A DNA stretch of 64,000 nucleotides, from assembly GCA_948567375.1 (NCBI GenBank), contig OX419755.1, positions 71,428,944 through 71,492,943 on the forward strand, given 5' to 3'. A program made the position numbers and the translations under genes. The notes below the pieces were generated by a model that saw only the letters and a program-made list of their open reading frames with translations, ran no database searches and was not told the DNA's origin. This document shows, piece after piece, positions 46,895-58,060 of the stretch. This DNA comes from Lunularia cruciata (Eukaryota > Streptophyta > Marchantiopsida > Lunulariales > Lunulariaceae). The stretch's first letter is position 1, and every line of letters starts with the position of its first letter.

Positions 46895-49800
46895 TGTGAC
46901 AACCCAACAAGTATCACTTTTGTGGTAATCAGTAAGTAAAGTTTGTTCCAGCACAGAGATTCAAGTCAAAAATGGTCAAATACAAAGTAAAATAGTCATA
47001 ACATAGTTCTTCTTGGTTGCATCTTTAATCTCTCTGGTAGAAACCACACCCAAAAGAGAGTAACAAGTACTAACTCATAGTCTTGTCTCAAAATATCTCT
47101 CATAATCACAACCCAATTAAAATTTTCCAAACAATCTTGATTGTGATGATTTAGATGTTCTTGAAGAAGGCTACTTCACTACAAAACAATCTTGCCTCAA
47201 AATTATGTTCCACCCTTCTACCCTACCACTAAAGGCACAACTTTCTCAATTGAAATTTCTTTACATCAACCCCACAGTATGCTCACAAATGTAGAGTACT
47301 ATCAACACTACAATTCCTCTCAGATCTATCAAGGCATTGCTTTGATTGCACTTCACTCAAGATCAAACGCACAGAATGAAGATTAGCGCTGAGAATCTAA
47401 CAAGCACACTAACTTGCACTTCTAAATTCTCCAAACAGTCAAAAACACACACACACACACACACATGATACTTGGAATTAAGCTGAAATGACAAGCACTA
47501 AGTTATAACAATTCACTTTACCAACTTCAAAAATCTAAGTATTGAACAACAACACATTGGAAATGCCTCCTTTAAAAAGCTAAGCACTTCAATAGTTAAC
47601 TAACTAATATACCATTCTATAACAACTTTACCAACCTACAGATCCAAAATGACAATGACCTTTCATATTTGCCTCTTCAAAATTGTTACTACTCCAATCC
47701 AATGTCAACCTTGACTTTGGCTCCCAAACCTGATTCTACTTCAAGTATTTCTCCTTCTTTAGGTCTATCTAATACTGCTATATCTTCTACCATTTCTTCT
47801 ACTTCTTCATTACAAACTGAAATTGAGCTCATGGGTAATCTATTTACATCTTTATTCTTTGACCCACTTTTCTCTAATATCTCAAAAAGCTCATTTGAAG
47901 TAATTTGCATTCCTACCTCTCTTACTTTGGATCAAATGTTCTTCTTTGGCTTACCTTGAATCTCATCTAACTCCTTCCTTGCTACATCTAATTTGAAACA
48001 AACATTCTCTCCTACCTTTAACATCTTCCTATTTACTCTCTCCCTTAAACTAAGCAATAACTTATTCAAATTTACATCCTTTGCTTTCTTCTTCCTTGTC
48101 TCCAGCATTAACAATTTCAATTTGTGCAGCCTTGCTTCCTCCAACTAAATTTTTGATACCGTATTGAGCATTACCTTCACTCTCACTACTACTTCCTCAA
48201 CTATCTCCGGCCTAGGTATCTTAAGTTTCTCTCTCTCCACCTGCAACTCCTCCCTATACATCTTCACCTTGTCTTCCAACTTGGCTTTCAATGCTTCTTT
48301 CTCCTTTTAATTCTATCAAAGTTGCATTTCCATTCCTTTTATCAACCCTTTCAACCTTTCCTCCTCTTGACTTTGTGCAATTAATTCCCTTTGCCAAGCT
48401 CAATCTTTCTCTACAGCGTTCTATTTTCAAACTATCCAACTCTTGTCCCATCATTGCAGCCATAGCCTTTAAATGAATAACTTCTACTTGAGCATCATGC
48501 ACTTCTGCCCTTAATGTCTCAGTCTTCACCATTTGCTCCCTTTGATCTTTGTCTTGCTTTGCCATTGCTTTGCCTCTCTTTACAAAGTCTTTGGTCAAGC
48601 TCTTGATTTCCTTCTTCTTGAGTTCTAACTCAGCCCAAAGTTCTTCTACTTCCCTTTCTCCTTGGATTAACTTCCCTCTTAACTCTGGACTTTGTTCATT
48701 CATGTATTGTACTACTCTCAATTCATCCTTCAACTCTGAATGATTTCCCCTCAACTCTTCCTCTTCTTCTTCAGTTGCAACAACAATGGACAGACAATCT
48801 TTGACAAGTACTCCACCCCATCAAAGTCTCTTTCAGTTCCTTGATCTTTGAGCTTTGCATTCTTCACTTCTTCTACTTGAGCTCTACTCCAAAGTCTCAA
48901 TCTTCTCACTCTAAGAGGCATCTAATTTGAGCTTTCTCCTTCTTAATCTATTAGGCTTGCTTTATTCTGTTCTACAACTGCAATATGTGCACTTCTCTTT
49001 GATCTCATCCCTTTCAGGAAACCCCAACTTTGGCTCGGCTTCTTGAGTTTCTTCACTCTCCATTCCGTGGTAATTTTAGACAAGGAATATCTCCTCCTCC
49101 CATATGGTCAATTGTGGCATGGAACTCTTGATCTTCATCCTCAGCATTGTTCTCTCCCTGTTGCTGAACTTCCAGTTCATCCTCACTTTCACTGCTTGAC
49201 TCTTCACTTTGTAGTGTGAACTCTAGTTCTTCTTCTCCTCCCAAGTCTTTTGACTTATACTCGGCTTCACCCTCTTATTATTCTGCCCTTGACAACTCAT
49301 CATTTACCACAATGTTGTTCTTTGGGTTCACTTTTCTTGTCTTTTGGGGCTGAACTGGTGACACCATCTCCGCAAGACAACTTCTCTTCTTTGTCTTTGG
49401 AATAGTCACTACTACTTTCATGTGTTGGCCCATTCTTGTATAATGCTCATCACTACTTTGGATATGTTAGATGTACTACTCCTCTTCCTCATTTGCTAAA
49501 AATCCGGATGTAAACTGAGACACCATCTTCCTTTACTCTACTTGTTTCATCAGGTTCAACCCAAAGTAGAAATGTGTGGTGAATGGAACCAAATAGTATA
49601 GAGTCGCTCAATCCCTCCAACTCCACACCATTTGCCGCATTTGTTGGTGAAAACACTTTGCCTAATTCATAGGTGCTCTTGCAAAATCTGGTGAGAAAAT
49701 AGTGCTTGGTGCTTCATCACATATGTGGTTTGATCTGGCTTTAAGAGTGCAATCATTGCTCCAAAATACTTTTCCTCACAGGGCCTTGATAGGTATTGAC

Positions 49801-50745
49801 CTTATATCCATTCTTCATACATGGCACCGTGAAGGAATTATGGATTTCTTCAGTCTCCTCTGTAGACTCTCCATTCTTGAGGAATGTAGACTGAGTTTCC
49901 TCACTAGCCTCTCTCCCCAGAACCAATCTCCAATCTGACTTTGTCCATTGAGCCAAATTGCCTCTCTTCCCTTTGTCTTCAAGACACTCATCATACTTGC
50001 TTGCAACTACTTTTGCCATAAATCCTAGAAAACTCAAGTTCCAATTCCAGGCCAAAAAGGTGATCCAAAGTCTACTCAAAACTTTGATCCTTGCTATCAT
50101 GTCTAACCTCTAATCACAAGATTTCTCATTGCAAATGAAAGACTCTTCTTCTTTCCCTTCATTGGCATTGTGCAATCTCTCACTCATGGTAACTAAAAGA
50201 TAATTCTACTATCTCCTGGTCTCAAGATTCTAACTCCCTCAAGATTGTTAAACATCAAATTATTGGAGAGCTTTACTACAAGCATTCTTTTGGGTCGACT
50301 ATTTGGTGGCTTAGGATACTTATGTGACATTTCAAAATCCCCTCAACAAAGTCTAAATTTTATAGTTCTTCACTACGTGGTTGTTCCTCCTTCACTCTTC
50401 ATTGATAATCACACCTTTTGGATAAGTTCCTCCTGTAATTGTGAAGTTTAGCCGCTTGCATCTCACCCATTTTCTTGCTTGTACTTTCTTGGTTGATAAC
50501 CCAAAGGAAAGTTATTACACCATCTTTGCATTGGGTTGATCTCTCCGAGGAAAAGTTTCCTTACTTTGGGTTTCTTTGTGATAAGTCCAATCCAAGTTCT
50601 TCTTTCTTCACACAAAGTTACTTTACTTTGGGTTCAATCCAAAGACACTATTCTCTTTCTTTTATTTCCATTTGGATTCAATATGACTTTGACTATACAC
50701 TTTCTTCTTCAAAATATAACAAAATCAAAAAATGTGGGTACCACA
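46895..50745 (-). repeat. 5' LTR of element E (3.85 kb)
   Basis: Element-sense TGTGGTACCCACA at 50745 to GGGTTGTCACA at 46895, followed by the PBS. It is colinear with 26570-30438. An (AC)n run of about 11 units lies at 47443-47465. The length is far above the usual LTR, and it contains the coding-like blocks listed separately. Confidence 0.82.
47689..50100 (-). pseudogene. LTR-borne ORF of E, 5' LTR copy (globular part, acidic linker, coiled coil)
   Basis: Minus-strand pieces in order. 49753-50100 is a globular-looking start (LSFLGFMAKVVASKYDECLE ... NLAQWTKSDWRLVLG). 49053-49244 is acidic (SEESSSESEDELEVQQQGEN). 48254-48754 is strongly heptad-like (GEREVEELWAELELKKKEIK; KTETLRAEVHDAQVEVIHLK). 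47932-48144 reads NLNKLLLSLRERVNRKMLKV. 47689-47910 contains NRLPMSSISVCNEEVEEMVE. Some breaks separate the pieces. The same blocks in the same order occur in the 3' LTR of E, and parts occur in three other LTR copies. It has no similarity I recognise to gag, pol or env. The function is unknown; the coiled coil suggests self-assembly. Confidence 0.6.
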
Positions 50746-52598
50746 ATTGCTATAGGTATTCAAGAAGAAGGAAGAGATGAAGAAGGATCATTCGGAGGTA
50801 AAGGATGAACTGCAGGTTCTGAAGTATCTAAGTGCAAAGATTGTGCAATTGAAGGGGAATTTAATAGAAGGTAAGAAGCAACCTAAAGAACTTGGGGTGG
50901 ACAAAGTACTTCAATAGAAGAGACTTGAGAACTTGCACGAGGATTTTGAGAAGTGAGGAGGTGAGCTTGGGAGGTAGGCCAAAGAGCTGAGTGAGCAAAA
51001 GATAGCTTGGGAGAAGTTGAAGGGAGAATTTGATGAAGCGCGTATCAAAATCACACATTCAAAGGCAATTTCCGCCATAATAGAGCAAGAGTTGAGGATT
51101 TTGAAGTCAATGGCAACACATACGGATGAAGCTTGACAATGTGAGTTAGCAAGCAGGAATAGAGAAGAAGAGTGATTGTGTAGACTTTTCATTAACATAG
51201 AAGCCCAACTTGCCCAATACATGGAAGAGAAGGAAGCATTTAAAGTTGAGTTTGAGGATGCATTGAAGATGTATTGTCAAGAGTTGAAGGTAGAGAGAGC
51301 TCGAGATCATACATTGGAGCAAGTAGGAAGAGTAGTAGAAAAGCTCAAAGCAATGCTAAAAACTAAAGCCAAAGTGAAGGTAGAAGAAGTATGCTTGCAT
51401 GAGTTGGAGTTGTTAGTGCAAGAGATGAGAAAGAGAAATGCAAAGGGTACAGATCTGAATAATTTATTGATTTGCCTAAGAGAGAGTAGATAAAAAGATG
51501 ATAGAGGTAAGAGACAATGTTTGTCTTAGATTAGATTTAGTTTAGAGTTAGAGCAGATTTAAAGTAACATGAATGTAGGAACCCAATGCAAAGTAAGAGA
51601 AGTAGGAGTGCACTTGTCTTTGAAGGAGGTATATGAGAAATTAGGAGTAAGTGGGTTGGAAGATAAGAAGGTAGATAGATAACCCATGAGTTCAATTGCA
51701 GTTCAGACTAAAGAGATTATAGAAATAGAGGAAGAATTGGTAGTAGTAGAGAAGTCCAAAGTACAAGAGGTGAAGGAAGTTACATCAAAGAAGTAGAGGT
51801 TGACATTGGATCAGCTTCATAACCAATTTGAGATATGAATCAATAGATATGAAGAGTGGGTTTCAATTTTGGATCTGGAGATTCTTAGGAAACAATATTT
51901 TGGTTAGTAACTATCAAAGTGCTCTGCCTATTAAAAGGAAGCAATTGCAATGTTGTGTTGTTCAATATTTATATTTTTGAAGTTGAGTAAAGCAAAGTGC
52001 TTCAACTCAGGGCTTGTTATTTCAGCTTAATTTTGAATATCAATCTTGTGTGTGTGTTTGTGAGTGTTTGGAGAATTTTGAAGTGCAAGTCAATGAGCTT
52101 GTTGGATGTTGGATTCCACAACTCTAATTTCATTCTATGTGTTTGAGCTTGAGTGAATAGCAATCAAAGTAATGCCTTGACACATCTGAGAGGAATTGTA
52201 GTGTTGGTAGTATTTTGCATTGGTGAGCATAGTATGGGATTGATGCAAAGCAATTTTGATTGAGGAAGTTGTGCCTTCAGTGGAAGGGTAGAACAAAATT
52301 TTGAGATGAAATTGTTTCATAGTGAAGTAGCCTTCTTTGGAAGAATCTAAATCATCACAATAAAGATTGTTTGGAAAGATTTGATGGAGTTGTGATTATA
52401 GGAGTGTGATATGTGAAAAGATTATGAATCAATGCTTGTTGCTCTCTTTTGGATGTGGTTTCTACCTAAGAGATTAAAGAAGTACTCAAAAAGAACTAAA
52501 TTGTTACTTTAACTTTGTATTTGACTATTTCTAATCAGTATCTCCGTGGGAATGAACTTTACTTACTAAATATCGCAAAAGTGATACTTGTTGGGTTG
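50746..52598 (+). repeat. 5'-truncated LTR of element K (E-type)
   Basis: The 3' part of an E-type LTR on the + strand, ending GGGTTGTCATA at 52598 (CA changed to TA). Its left end is cut exactly at the outer tip of E's 5' LTR. I see no clear primer site right after it. Confidence 0.7.
50762..51840 (+). pseudogene. LTR-borne ORF remnant in the K LTR
   Basis: KKDHSEVKDELQVLKYL (about 50785), AQLAQYMEEKEAFKVEFEDALKMYCQELKVERARD (51205-51310), VCLHELELLVQEMRKRNAKG then LNNLLICLRES (to about 51490), VREVGVHLSLKEVYEKL (about 51600) and PMSSIAVQ (about 51690). Same order as the other copies, broken by stops. Confidence 0.6.
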
Positions 52599-52710
52599 TC
52601 ATACCTACTCAAACAACTTCAAAAGTCAGGTTATTCTATAATAACCCTAAAAATTTTCTCCTTTGACCCAATCTAACCATCCTTAAGTCAACCACCACCA
52701 ACTACAAGAA

Positions 52711-53004
52711 GTGAAGAGGAAAAGATTGAGGAACACTTGGATAATGTTAATCCCTTCCCAGACAAAGAAGAGAACTAAGCTTCAAGAACATATACCAACT
52801 CAAGTCAAAGAAGAAGAACACTCCAAAAATATTAATCCCTTGTATAAAAGAACTAAGCTTCAAGAACATATACCAACTCAAGTCAAAGAAGAAGAATACT
52901 CCAAAAATATTAATCCCTTGTATAAGAAAACTAAGCTTCAAGAACATATACCACCTCAAGTCAAAGAAGAAGAGCACCCCAAAAGAAGAGGAAGAACAAG
53001 CTAA
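52711..53004 (+). CDS. Lys/Glu-rich ORF made of tandem repeats in K leader
   Basis: 97 open codons. Most of it is the in-frame 78-bp repeat (TKLQEHIPTQVKEEE unit) described next. It lies between the K LTR and gag. I know no family for it. It could be part of an N-terminal gag extension or a chance expansion that stayed open because 78 is a multiple of three. Confidence 0.3.
   Translation: MKRKRLRNTWIMLIPSQTKKRTKLQEHIPTQVKEEEHSKNINPLYKRTKLQEHIPTQVKEEEYSKNINPLYKKTKLQEHIPPQVKEEEHPKRRGRTS
52771..52990 (+). repeat. 78-bp tandem repeat, about 2.8 copies
   Basis: Units start at 52771, 52849 and 52927 with AGAACTAAGCTTCAAGAACA or close variants. They differ at only a few bases. Confidence 0.9.
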
Positions 53005-53149
53005 AGATATCCCAAATATGAGATGTTCTTTTAGAAGAAGGAAGTAAGAGTAGTTTTGAGTACAGATCAAATCTTCAGTCATGAATTCAGATTTTTTCCA
53101 ATTTCTACCCAACTTCCTCTACTACTACCACTGCCACCATCTATAGCTA

Positions 53150-54480
53150 CCCTTACCATTTTACCCAACAAGGTTATCAAAAATATAAGGAGATCCTAAT
53201 ACCTTTGTGAAGTTTGAATCTAAAATGGTTACCAACAAAAAAGAGTTAGTTGTAGACAAACTTTGGATTTTCTTAGTCTATTGAGGAAGAGAAGTTGGTG
53301 TACTCATATTGGTCAAATTGCTACAAATGTTTCAAACTTGCCCACTCTTAGACAATTGTTTCTTGAAACATTTTGGGAATTGGATTATATGGCAAATGTA
53401 TTGCCACTTTGATTTAATGTAGAATAGAAGAAGAATGAGAAACTTTGTGACTACACAGAAAGGTTCCAAAATCTTTTAAGTAGAGTATTGGGCTAAGGAA
53501 ACATCTTGGGTTATTTTGATGCTCAAAGAGTGTCTTGCTTTTTGGGGGATTACTACTCCAAGTTTTGCTAAAGAACAAGAGCACAATACTCTGGAGAAAG
53601 TTGTAAAGTTTGCCAAGTTGTACAAATCTTGTAATCTCAAGCCTTTAGAGTGACATCATCACTACCATCAGCAAGGAAAGAATAATAACAAGACAAAATA
53701 GAAGCTATCATGAAGATCACCTTTTTCATCTTCTAGTTTGAGTAGCTCTTCTTCCTTGACTAAATCATCTTCATTGGAAGACAAGAAAGCCCAAATGAGG
53801 GAATGCTAAGGGCAGATGAAGCAAAAGGCAATTGTGTCTCCAAAGGACTCTACAAAGGCAAATAATAAGTTGGAGGAACTGATTAAGGACTTTTTTGACT
53901 TTAAAGTCCAAATGGTTGAAGCAAAGAAAAGACAAAGACCTCCTAACATTTGGTGCACTACTTATGGCAAGCATGGACACTCAAACACTAGATGCTTAAC
54001 TACATACCCTTTGTATCTTGTACAATAAGTTGGTTGTGCATGGCTTGGGAAACATATGAGTATTTTGTCAAGGAGGAGGAATAGGTTTTTGTGTTGCAAG
54101 AGGTAACTCGTACAACTCATATATTTCCAATGATAATTCCCCAATTTGTACCAAGGGAGTATGCAAATAATATTTTGCAATAAAGGATAATACTTCCTAA
54201 GCAAAAGAAAATCCTAGAGCTTGTTACAATTGTGGCGCATTGGGACATTGATCCTCAAACTGGCCAGAACCCAAGAAGTAGATTTAGTACATGCCTCTAT
54301 GTTTAAACTGCAAAGCCTAAGGCATGTCAATGCAAATTTTCCTCAACCTCATGCACCAAAACCTCCTATAAGGTTTATGCCCACACCAACCTCTATGAAG
54401 CTAAACACAAATATAAACTATGTTACCTTGGAGGAGTTAATAGAAGAGGTTCTAATGTCTTCTAAGCAAGGGGGTTGATT
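53150..54480 (+). pseudogene. gag of element K
   Basis: Broken + strand coding. The zinc knuckle region at 54222-54270 reads CYNCGALGH then a stop where E has Trp, then SSNWPEPKK. A second box (MPLCLNCKA) follows near 54300. Proline-rich text (FPQPHAPKPPIRF) follows, as in E. Capsid remains around 53300-53650 are too degraded to place exactly. Confidence 0.65.
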
Positions 54481-55069
54481 GGGCCTTGAGTTAAACCAAG
54501 TAAAAAGAAAAATAAGAAGAAAGTCACTTCATTAGAATCCACAACTTCTTTGGGTTGAAAGACCAAGCATATTTGCCCAAAGATCTTTTCAAAGAAGGAA
54601 GTGAAAATCCTAGAAAAAAAAATGGGAAAGAAATAAGAAAAGGAGGAGAAACTCAAATAGCTCAAGTAATGAAGGCCCTTGAGGTATTTGCAAAACCCAT
54701 TAATTCATCTTCATCTTTTCTATTAGATATTTGGGGAGAAGTCAAAGACTTACTTCAAGGGGAGTTGAAGAAAGTGCCAATCTAAGGAGCAAGTAAGGTG
54801 AGATCTTTGGGAGAGAATCCTACAATTACAATTTTGAAGCATGGGAAAGAAAAAGAAGGTCATTGAAAGAAAATATTTCTAAAGAATGTGATTTCAAAGG
54901 AGGAGAGCACATTGGAGAAGAGCAAAGAAAGGCTCCATCACTACTTGGCATACCTTAATACCACATTGTTGTGGATCTAGCATCTACCAAGGTGGATGTT
55001 ACCTTCAAAAAGTTATGGGAGGACAACAAGCTATATAAGAGATAACTTGCCATGGCATTGAAGTGGGTG
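54481..55069 (+). pseudogene. gag-protease linker of element K
   Basis: Lys/Glu-rich broken coding (54555-54785 is open for 76 codons: FKEGSENPRKKNGKEIRKGG) up to the J insertion. It has the same position and composition as the 36786-37085 linker of E. Confidence 0.5.
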
Positions 55070-55500
55070 TGTAACAATATGGATTTTAACTACAAAGTTA
55101 GTAGGGCTAACAAAGTAGCAAATAAGACAAATAAGAAAAATTAGCCTAGAATATTTTAGAAGTATCTAGGAAGCTTTGTGGGAAGCTTCTCGGCTAGCTT
55201 AGCTTGCACGCCAAGTAGGTAGCTTCTAAAAGGAAGCTTCTAGAAGCTTCCAACTAGCTTGGCTTGCACAACAAATAAGTGACTAAAAAGAAGCTTTTTG
55301 AGAAACTTCCAAATTAACTTGGCTTACACTCCAAGAAAGCAGCTCAAGGAAGCTTCTTGAGAAGCTTCTCAAGAGCCTTGTATGATCCCTATAAATAAAA
55401 GAGCTGAAGCTCATGCTAGGCATTTGGAGTTTCTCACATTCAAGTGTCCCAATGTGAGCTTCCATTCTCCTATTTCTCTCCTCGGTCTTGGTCTTTTACT
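55070..55500 (+). repeat. 5' LTR of element J
   Basis: TGTAACAATATGG ... GTCTTTTACT (last A changed to T). Rich in the palindrome GAAGCTTC and in GAAnnTTC arrays. TATAAATA at 55390-55397. Confidence 0.88.
55233..55250 (+). promoter_or_regulatory. Perfect four-module heat shock element in J 5' LTR
   Basis: GAAGCTTCTAGAAGCTTC reads GAAnnTTCnnGAAnnTTC without a mismatch, the binding site for a heat shock factor trimer. It lies about 140 bp upstream of the TATA box at 55390. Two further GAAnnTTC pairs lie at 55349-55368. Confidence 0.7.
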
Positions 55501-55501
55501 T

Positions 55502-55513
55502 TGGTATTAGAGC
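55502..55513 (+). promoter_or_regulatory. Primer binding site of J, tRNA-iMet
   Basis: TGGTATTAGAGC matches TGGTATCAGAGC at 11 of 12 bases, directly after the LTR. Confidence 0.8.
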
Positions 55514-56703
55514 AAGAATGGGATGGATGGAATTTATGAACCACCAAATCCACTTTTGCCAAACCATTTTGGGTTTTTGTGTCCAAGTACTACCCAAGCA
55601 TCATTTCACACAATCCATCACCTTGCACTTGGTAGGATTTTCTGAATGTGATCACCTTGTCTGAGGAAACCTTGATACTTCTCATTGTAACTTATGGGGA
55701 ACAATGGATGTGCTACATCTATGTGTTAATAAATTAGATAAATTGGGAGAGGTAGGATAGAGTAGTAGCCATGGCATCAATACCAAACGTTATCATTGCT
55801 ATGCAGCAATAAATTGAGCACCTTACTTGATTGTTGGATGAAGAAGACCAGCAATAACAAGAACACATAGAGAGAACACCAATTTGAGATAGAGGAGATC
55901 AAATCCAATTTCCAAAACCCAAGGTGTTTTGAAGGCAAGAATCTTTTGGGCATAGTGGAGAATTTTGTGTTTGATTGTGAATGTTACTTTGAAGCTACAA
56001 ATGTTCAAGATGAACGGAAACAAATTCTCTTGGCTTCTAGCCAGTTGGATGATGTGGCAAAACTTTGGTGGCAATTCCGAGTGGAGTGAGTTGAACGATA
56101 GATCGTTGCACCAATCTTGACATGGATAAAATTCAAGGATGCAATACTTGGGTCAATTTCAAACTATAAGTGCTATCAAAGTTGCATGAGATATATTGGT
56201 GGAGTTGAAGCAGATTGGCTCTATAAGGAGCTACATCATGCAAATTCAAAACATCATCTGCAGATTCTAGATATACAAGAAGGTGAATTTCTGGATCTGT
56301 TTGTGAGGGGCTTGAAGTCATGAACCAAATTAGAGATGACCATGTGTGAACCACAAAACGTGGAAGAAGCCGTGCAATTGGCTAAGCGCTTTGATTCCTT
56401 GGTTGTGACAACTTGGTCTCAACCTTGACCTACACAAAGCCTACCAATACACTATGCATGGGTGGAGGAACCGGCACCAATGGAGATTGATGTTATCCAA
56501 TGGAGAACACTTGGTATAGCAGGTAGAGAAAGATTGCAACAAAATAGTGGTTGTTTTTATTGTTGCCAGGTTGGACATTGCATTGTTGAATGTCCACTTA
56601 GGAATGGGTGACCTCAACAAGTCACCTAGATGGAGTTTGTGGAGCAGAATGATCAAAGAAATGAGGCATCCCAAAAGGAGATTTTGAGCCGCCTACTAGG
56701 AGT
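55514..56703 (+). pseudogene. gag of element J
   Basis: Capsid region 55940-56400 in shifting frames (WIKFKDAILGSISNYKCYQS; LYKELHHANSKHHLQ; CEPQNVEEAVQLAKRFDSL). A clean CCHC box CFYCCQVGHCIVEC lies at 56552-56593. Single stops interrupt. Confidence 0.75.
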
Positions 56704-57057
56704 TTGATTAGTTCCAATGGGATTGAAGGCTTGACCTATGAAAGTTTGCTTAACTTGCAAGGTACAATATCTAATTGGAGTTGTAGGATTTTGGTTGTTT
56801 TTGGAAGTTCAAAGAATTGCATGGCTATGCAAGTAACAAAGGAATTGTATATTCCTATCAAGCTAGTAATTGAAAGTAGATTGATGATGGTGGATGGTAG
56901 AAAGTGTTCTACATTTTGTATCTCACATCTTGTTACTTTCAAGATTGGGAAGGAGTATTTGGAGTGTATGAGGTTTGTAGTAGCACCTCTACACTATGAT
57001 ATCATTCTAGGACTACCTTGGCTTGAATGTCATAAGGTTCAATTTGATTGGACCTAA
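56704..57057 (+). pseudogene. Protease of element J
   Basis: 117 open codons. The active-site region reads ILVVFGSSKNCMAMQ, so the expected Asp-Ser before Gly is missing. The downstream motif HYDIILGLPWLECHKVQFDW is typical of gypsy proteases. Confidence 0.7.
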
Positions 57058-58060
57058 TGACAAATTCAAGTATAACACCAAGGTAGAATTTTTGATTAGG
57101 TTGTCTGGCACCTTTGAGTAAGACACCTAAGAATAGTCAATCCTAGGATGGGAATTTTGCCAGGAAGGTAGCCATGGAGTAAGCTTTGAAGAGAGATGAG
57201 TTCCTAGATGGGAAATTGGTTAGTGAAGCAACCATAGAGCAAGCTTTGGAGAAATAACTTTGTTTTTGTGGTGTGGATCAAGCCAATTGCACAAGGACAA
57301 TCTGAGGAGGGCCAAAAGCCTCATCAAGTAATGGTTGATCAGATGGTTCAAGAGTTGCGGATGTGTTTCCGGATGATCTACCAAAAGGATTACCCTTTGA
57401 TCATGGTATGCCCTTCAAGATTGAGTTATTACCAAGGAATACTCCAATGAGTAGACCAATCTATCAGCTCTCACCAAAGGAGTTGGAAGAGTTGCAAACA
57501 ACACTAACGGAGTTGTTAGAAAAGGAATTCATACAACATAATACCTCTCTTTGGGGAGCACCGGTACTATTTGTTCTGAAGAAGGATGGAGGACTTCATT
57601 TTTTTATTGATTATAGTGGGCTCAATAAGCAAACAATGAAAAATGTATATCCCTTGCCTTGGATTGATGACTTGGTTGACCAATTGAGTGGAGCACAATA
57701 CTTTTCCAAGTTAGATCTTTGTAGTGGCTATTGGAAAATCCCCATTGATGGGGAGGATGTGCAAAAGACTACCTTTTGCACAAGGTATGGGCATTTCAAG
57801 TAGAGAGTTCTACCTTTCGGGCTCACTAATGCTCCAACAGTCTTCATGGATCAAATGCATCAGGTGTTGGATGAACTATTGGATTGATATGTGGTGGTGT
57901 TCTTGGATGGTATCGTAATCTATAGCAAGACAAAGGTAAAACACATGAATCACATGTAAGAAGTCCTAAGACAACTACGACAATGGAGATTTATTGCAAG
58001 AAGTCAAAGTGTACCTTTTAGCAGAAGGAAGTTACCTTCTTAGGTCACAAGATCTCATTG
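57058..58060 (+). pseudogene. Reverse transcriptase of element J
   Basis: The main open frame 57363-57803 reads [40 protein letters not shown] and [16 protein letters not shown]. After a stop it continues as [13 protein letters not shown] and the catalytic block VFLDGIVIYSKT, where the second Asp of FLDD is Gly. Confidence 0.85.

Larger units (their letters stand above)
26570..50745 (-). mobile_element. Element E: long-LTR Ty3/gypsy element with nested insertions
   Basis: Minus-strand element. 5' LTR 46895-50745, tRNA-Asp-type PBS 46871-46887, gag 45284-46870 continuing at 36720-37480, protease about 34445, RT/RNase H/INT 33229 down to about 30500, 3' LTR 26570-30438. Insertions inside it are element C (37481-45279), a solo E-type LTR (34864-36714) and a solo A-type LTR (33230-33936). 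Without these it would be about 13.8 kb, of which the LTRs are more than half. Each LTR carries coding-like sequence. The outer flanks do not show a matching duplication (CCTTA left, ATTGC right). Confidence 0.82.

Noticed and set aside
47443..47465. (AC)n run
   Set aside because: An ordinary microsatellite of about 11 units; not seen in the other LTR copies and of no further interest.
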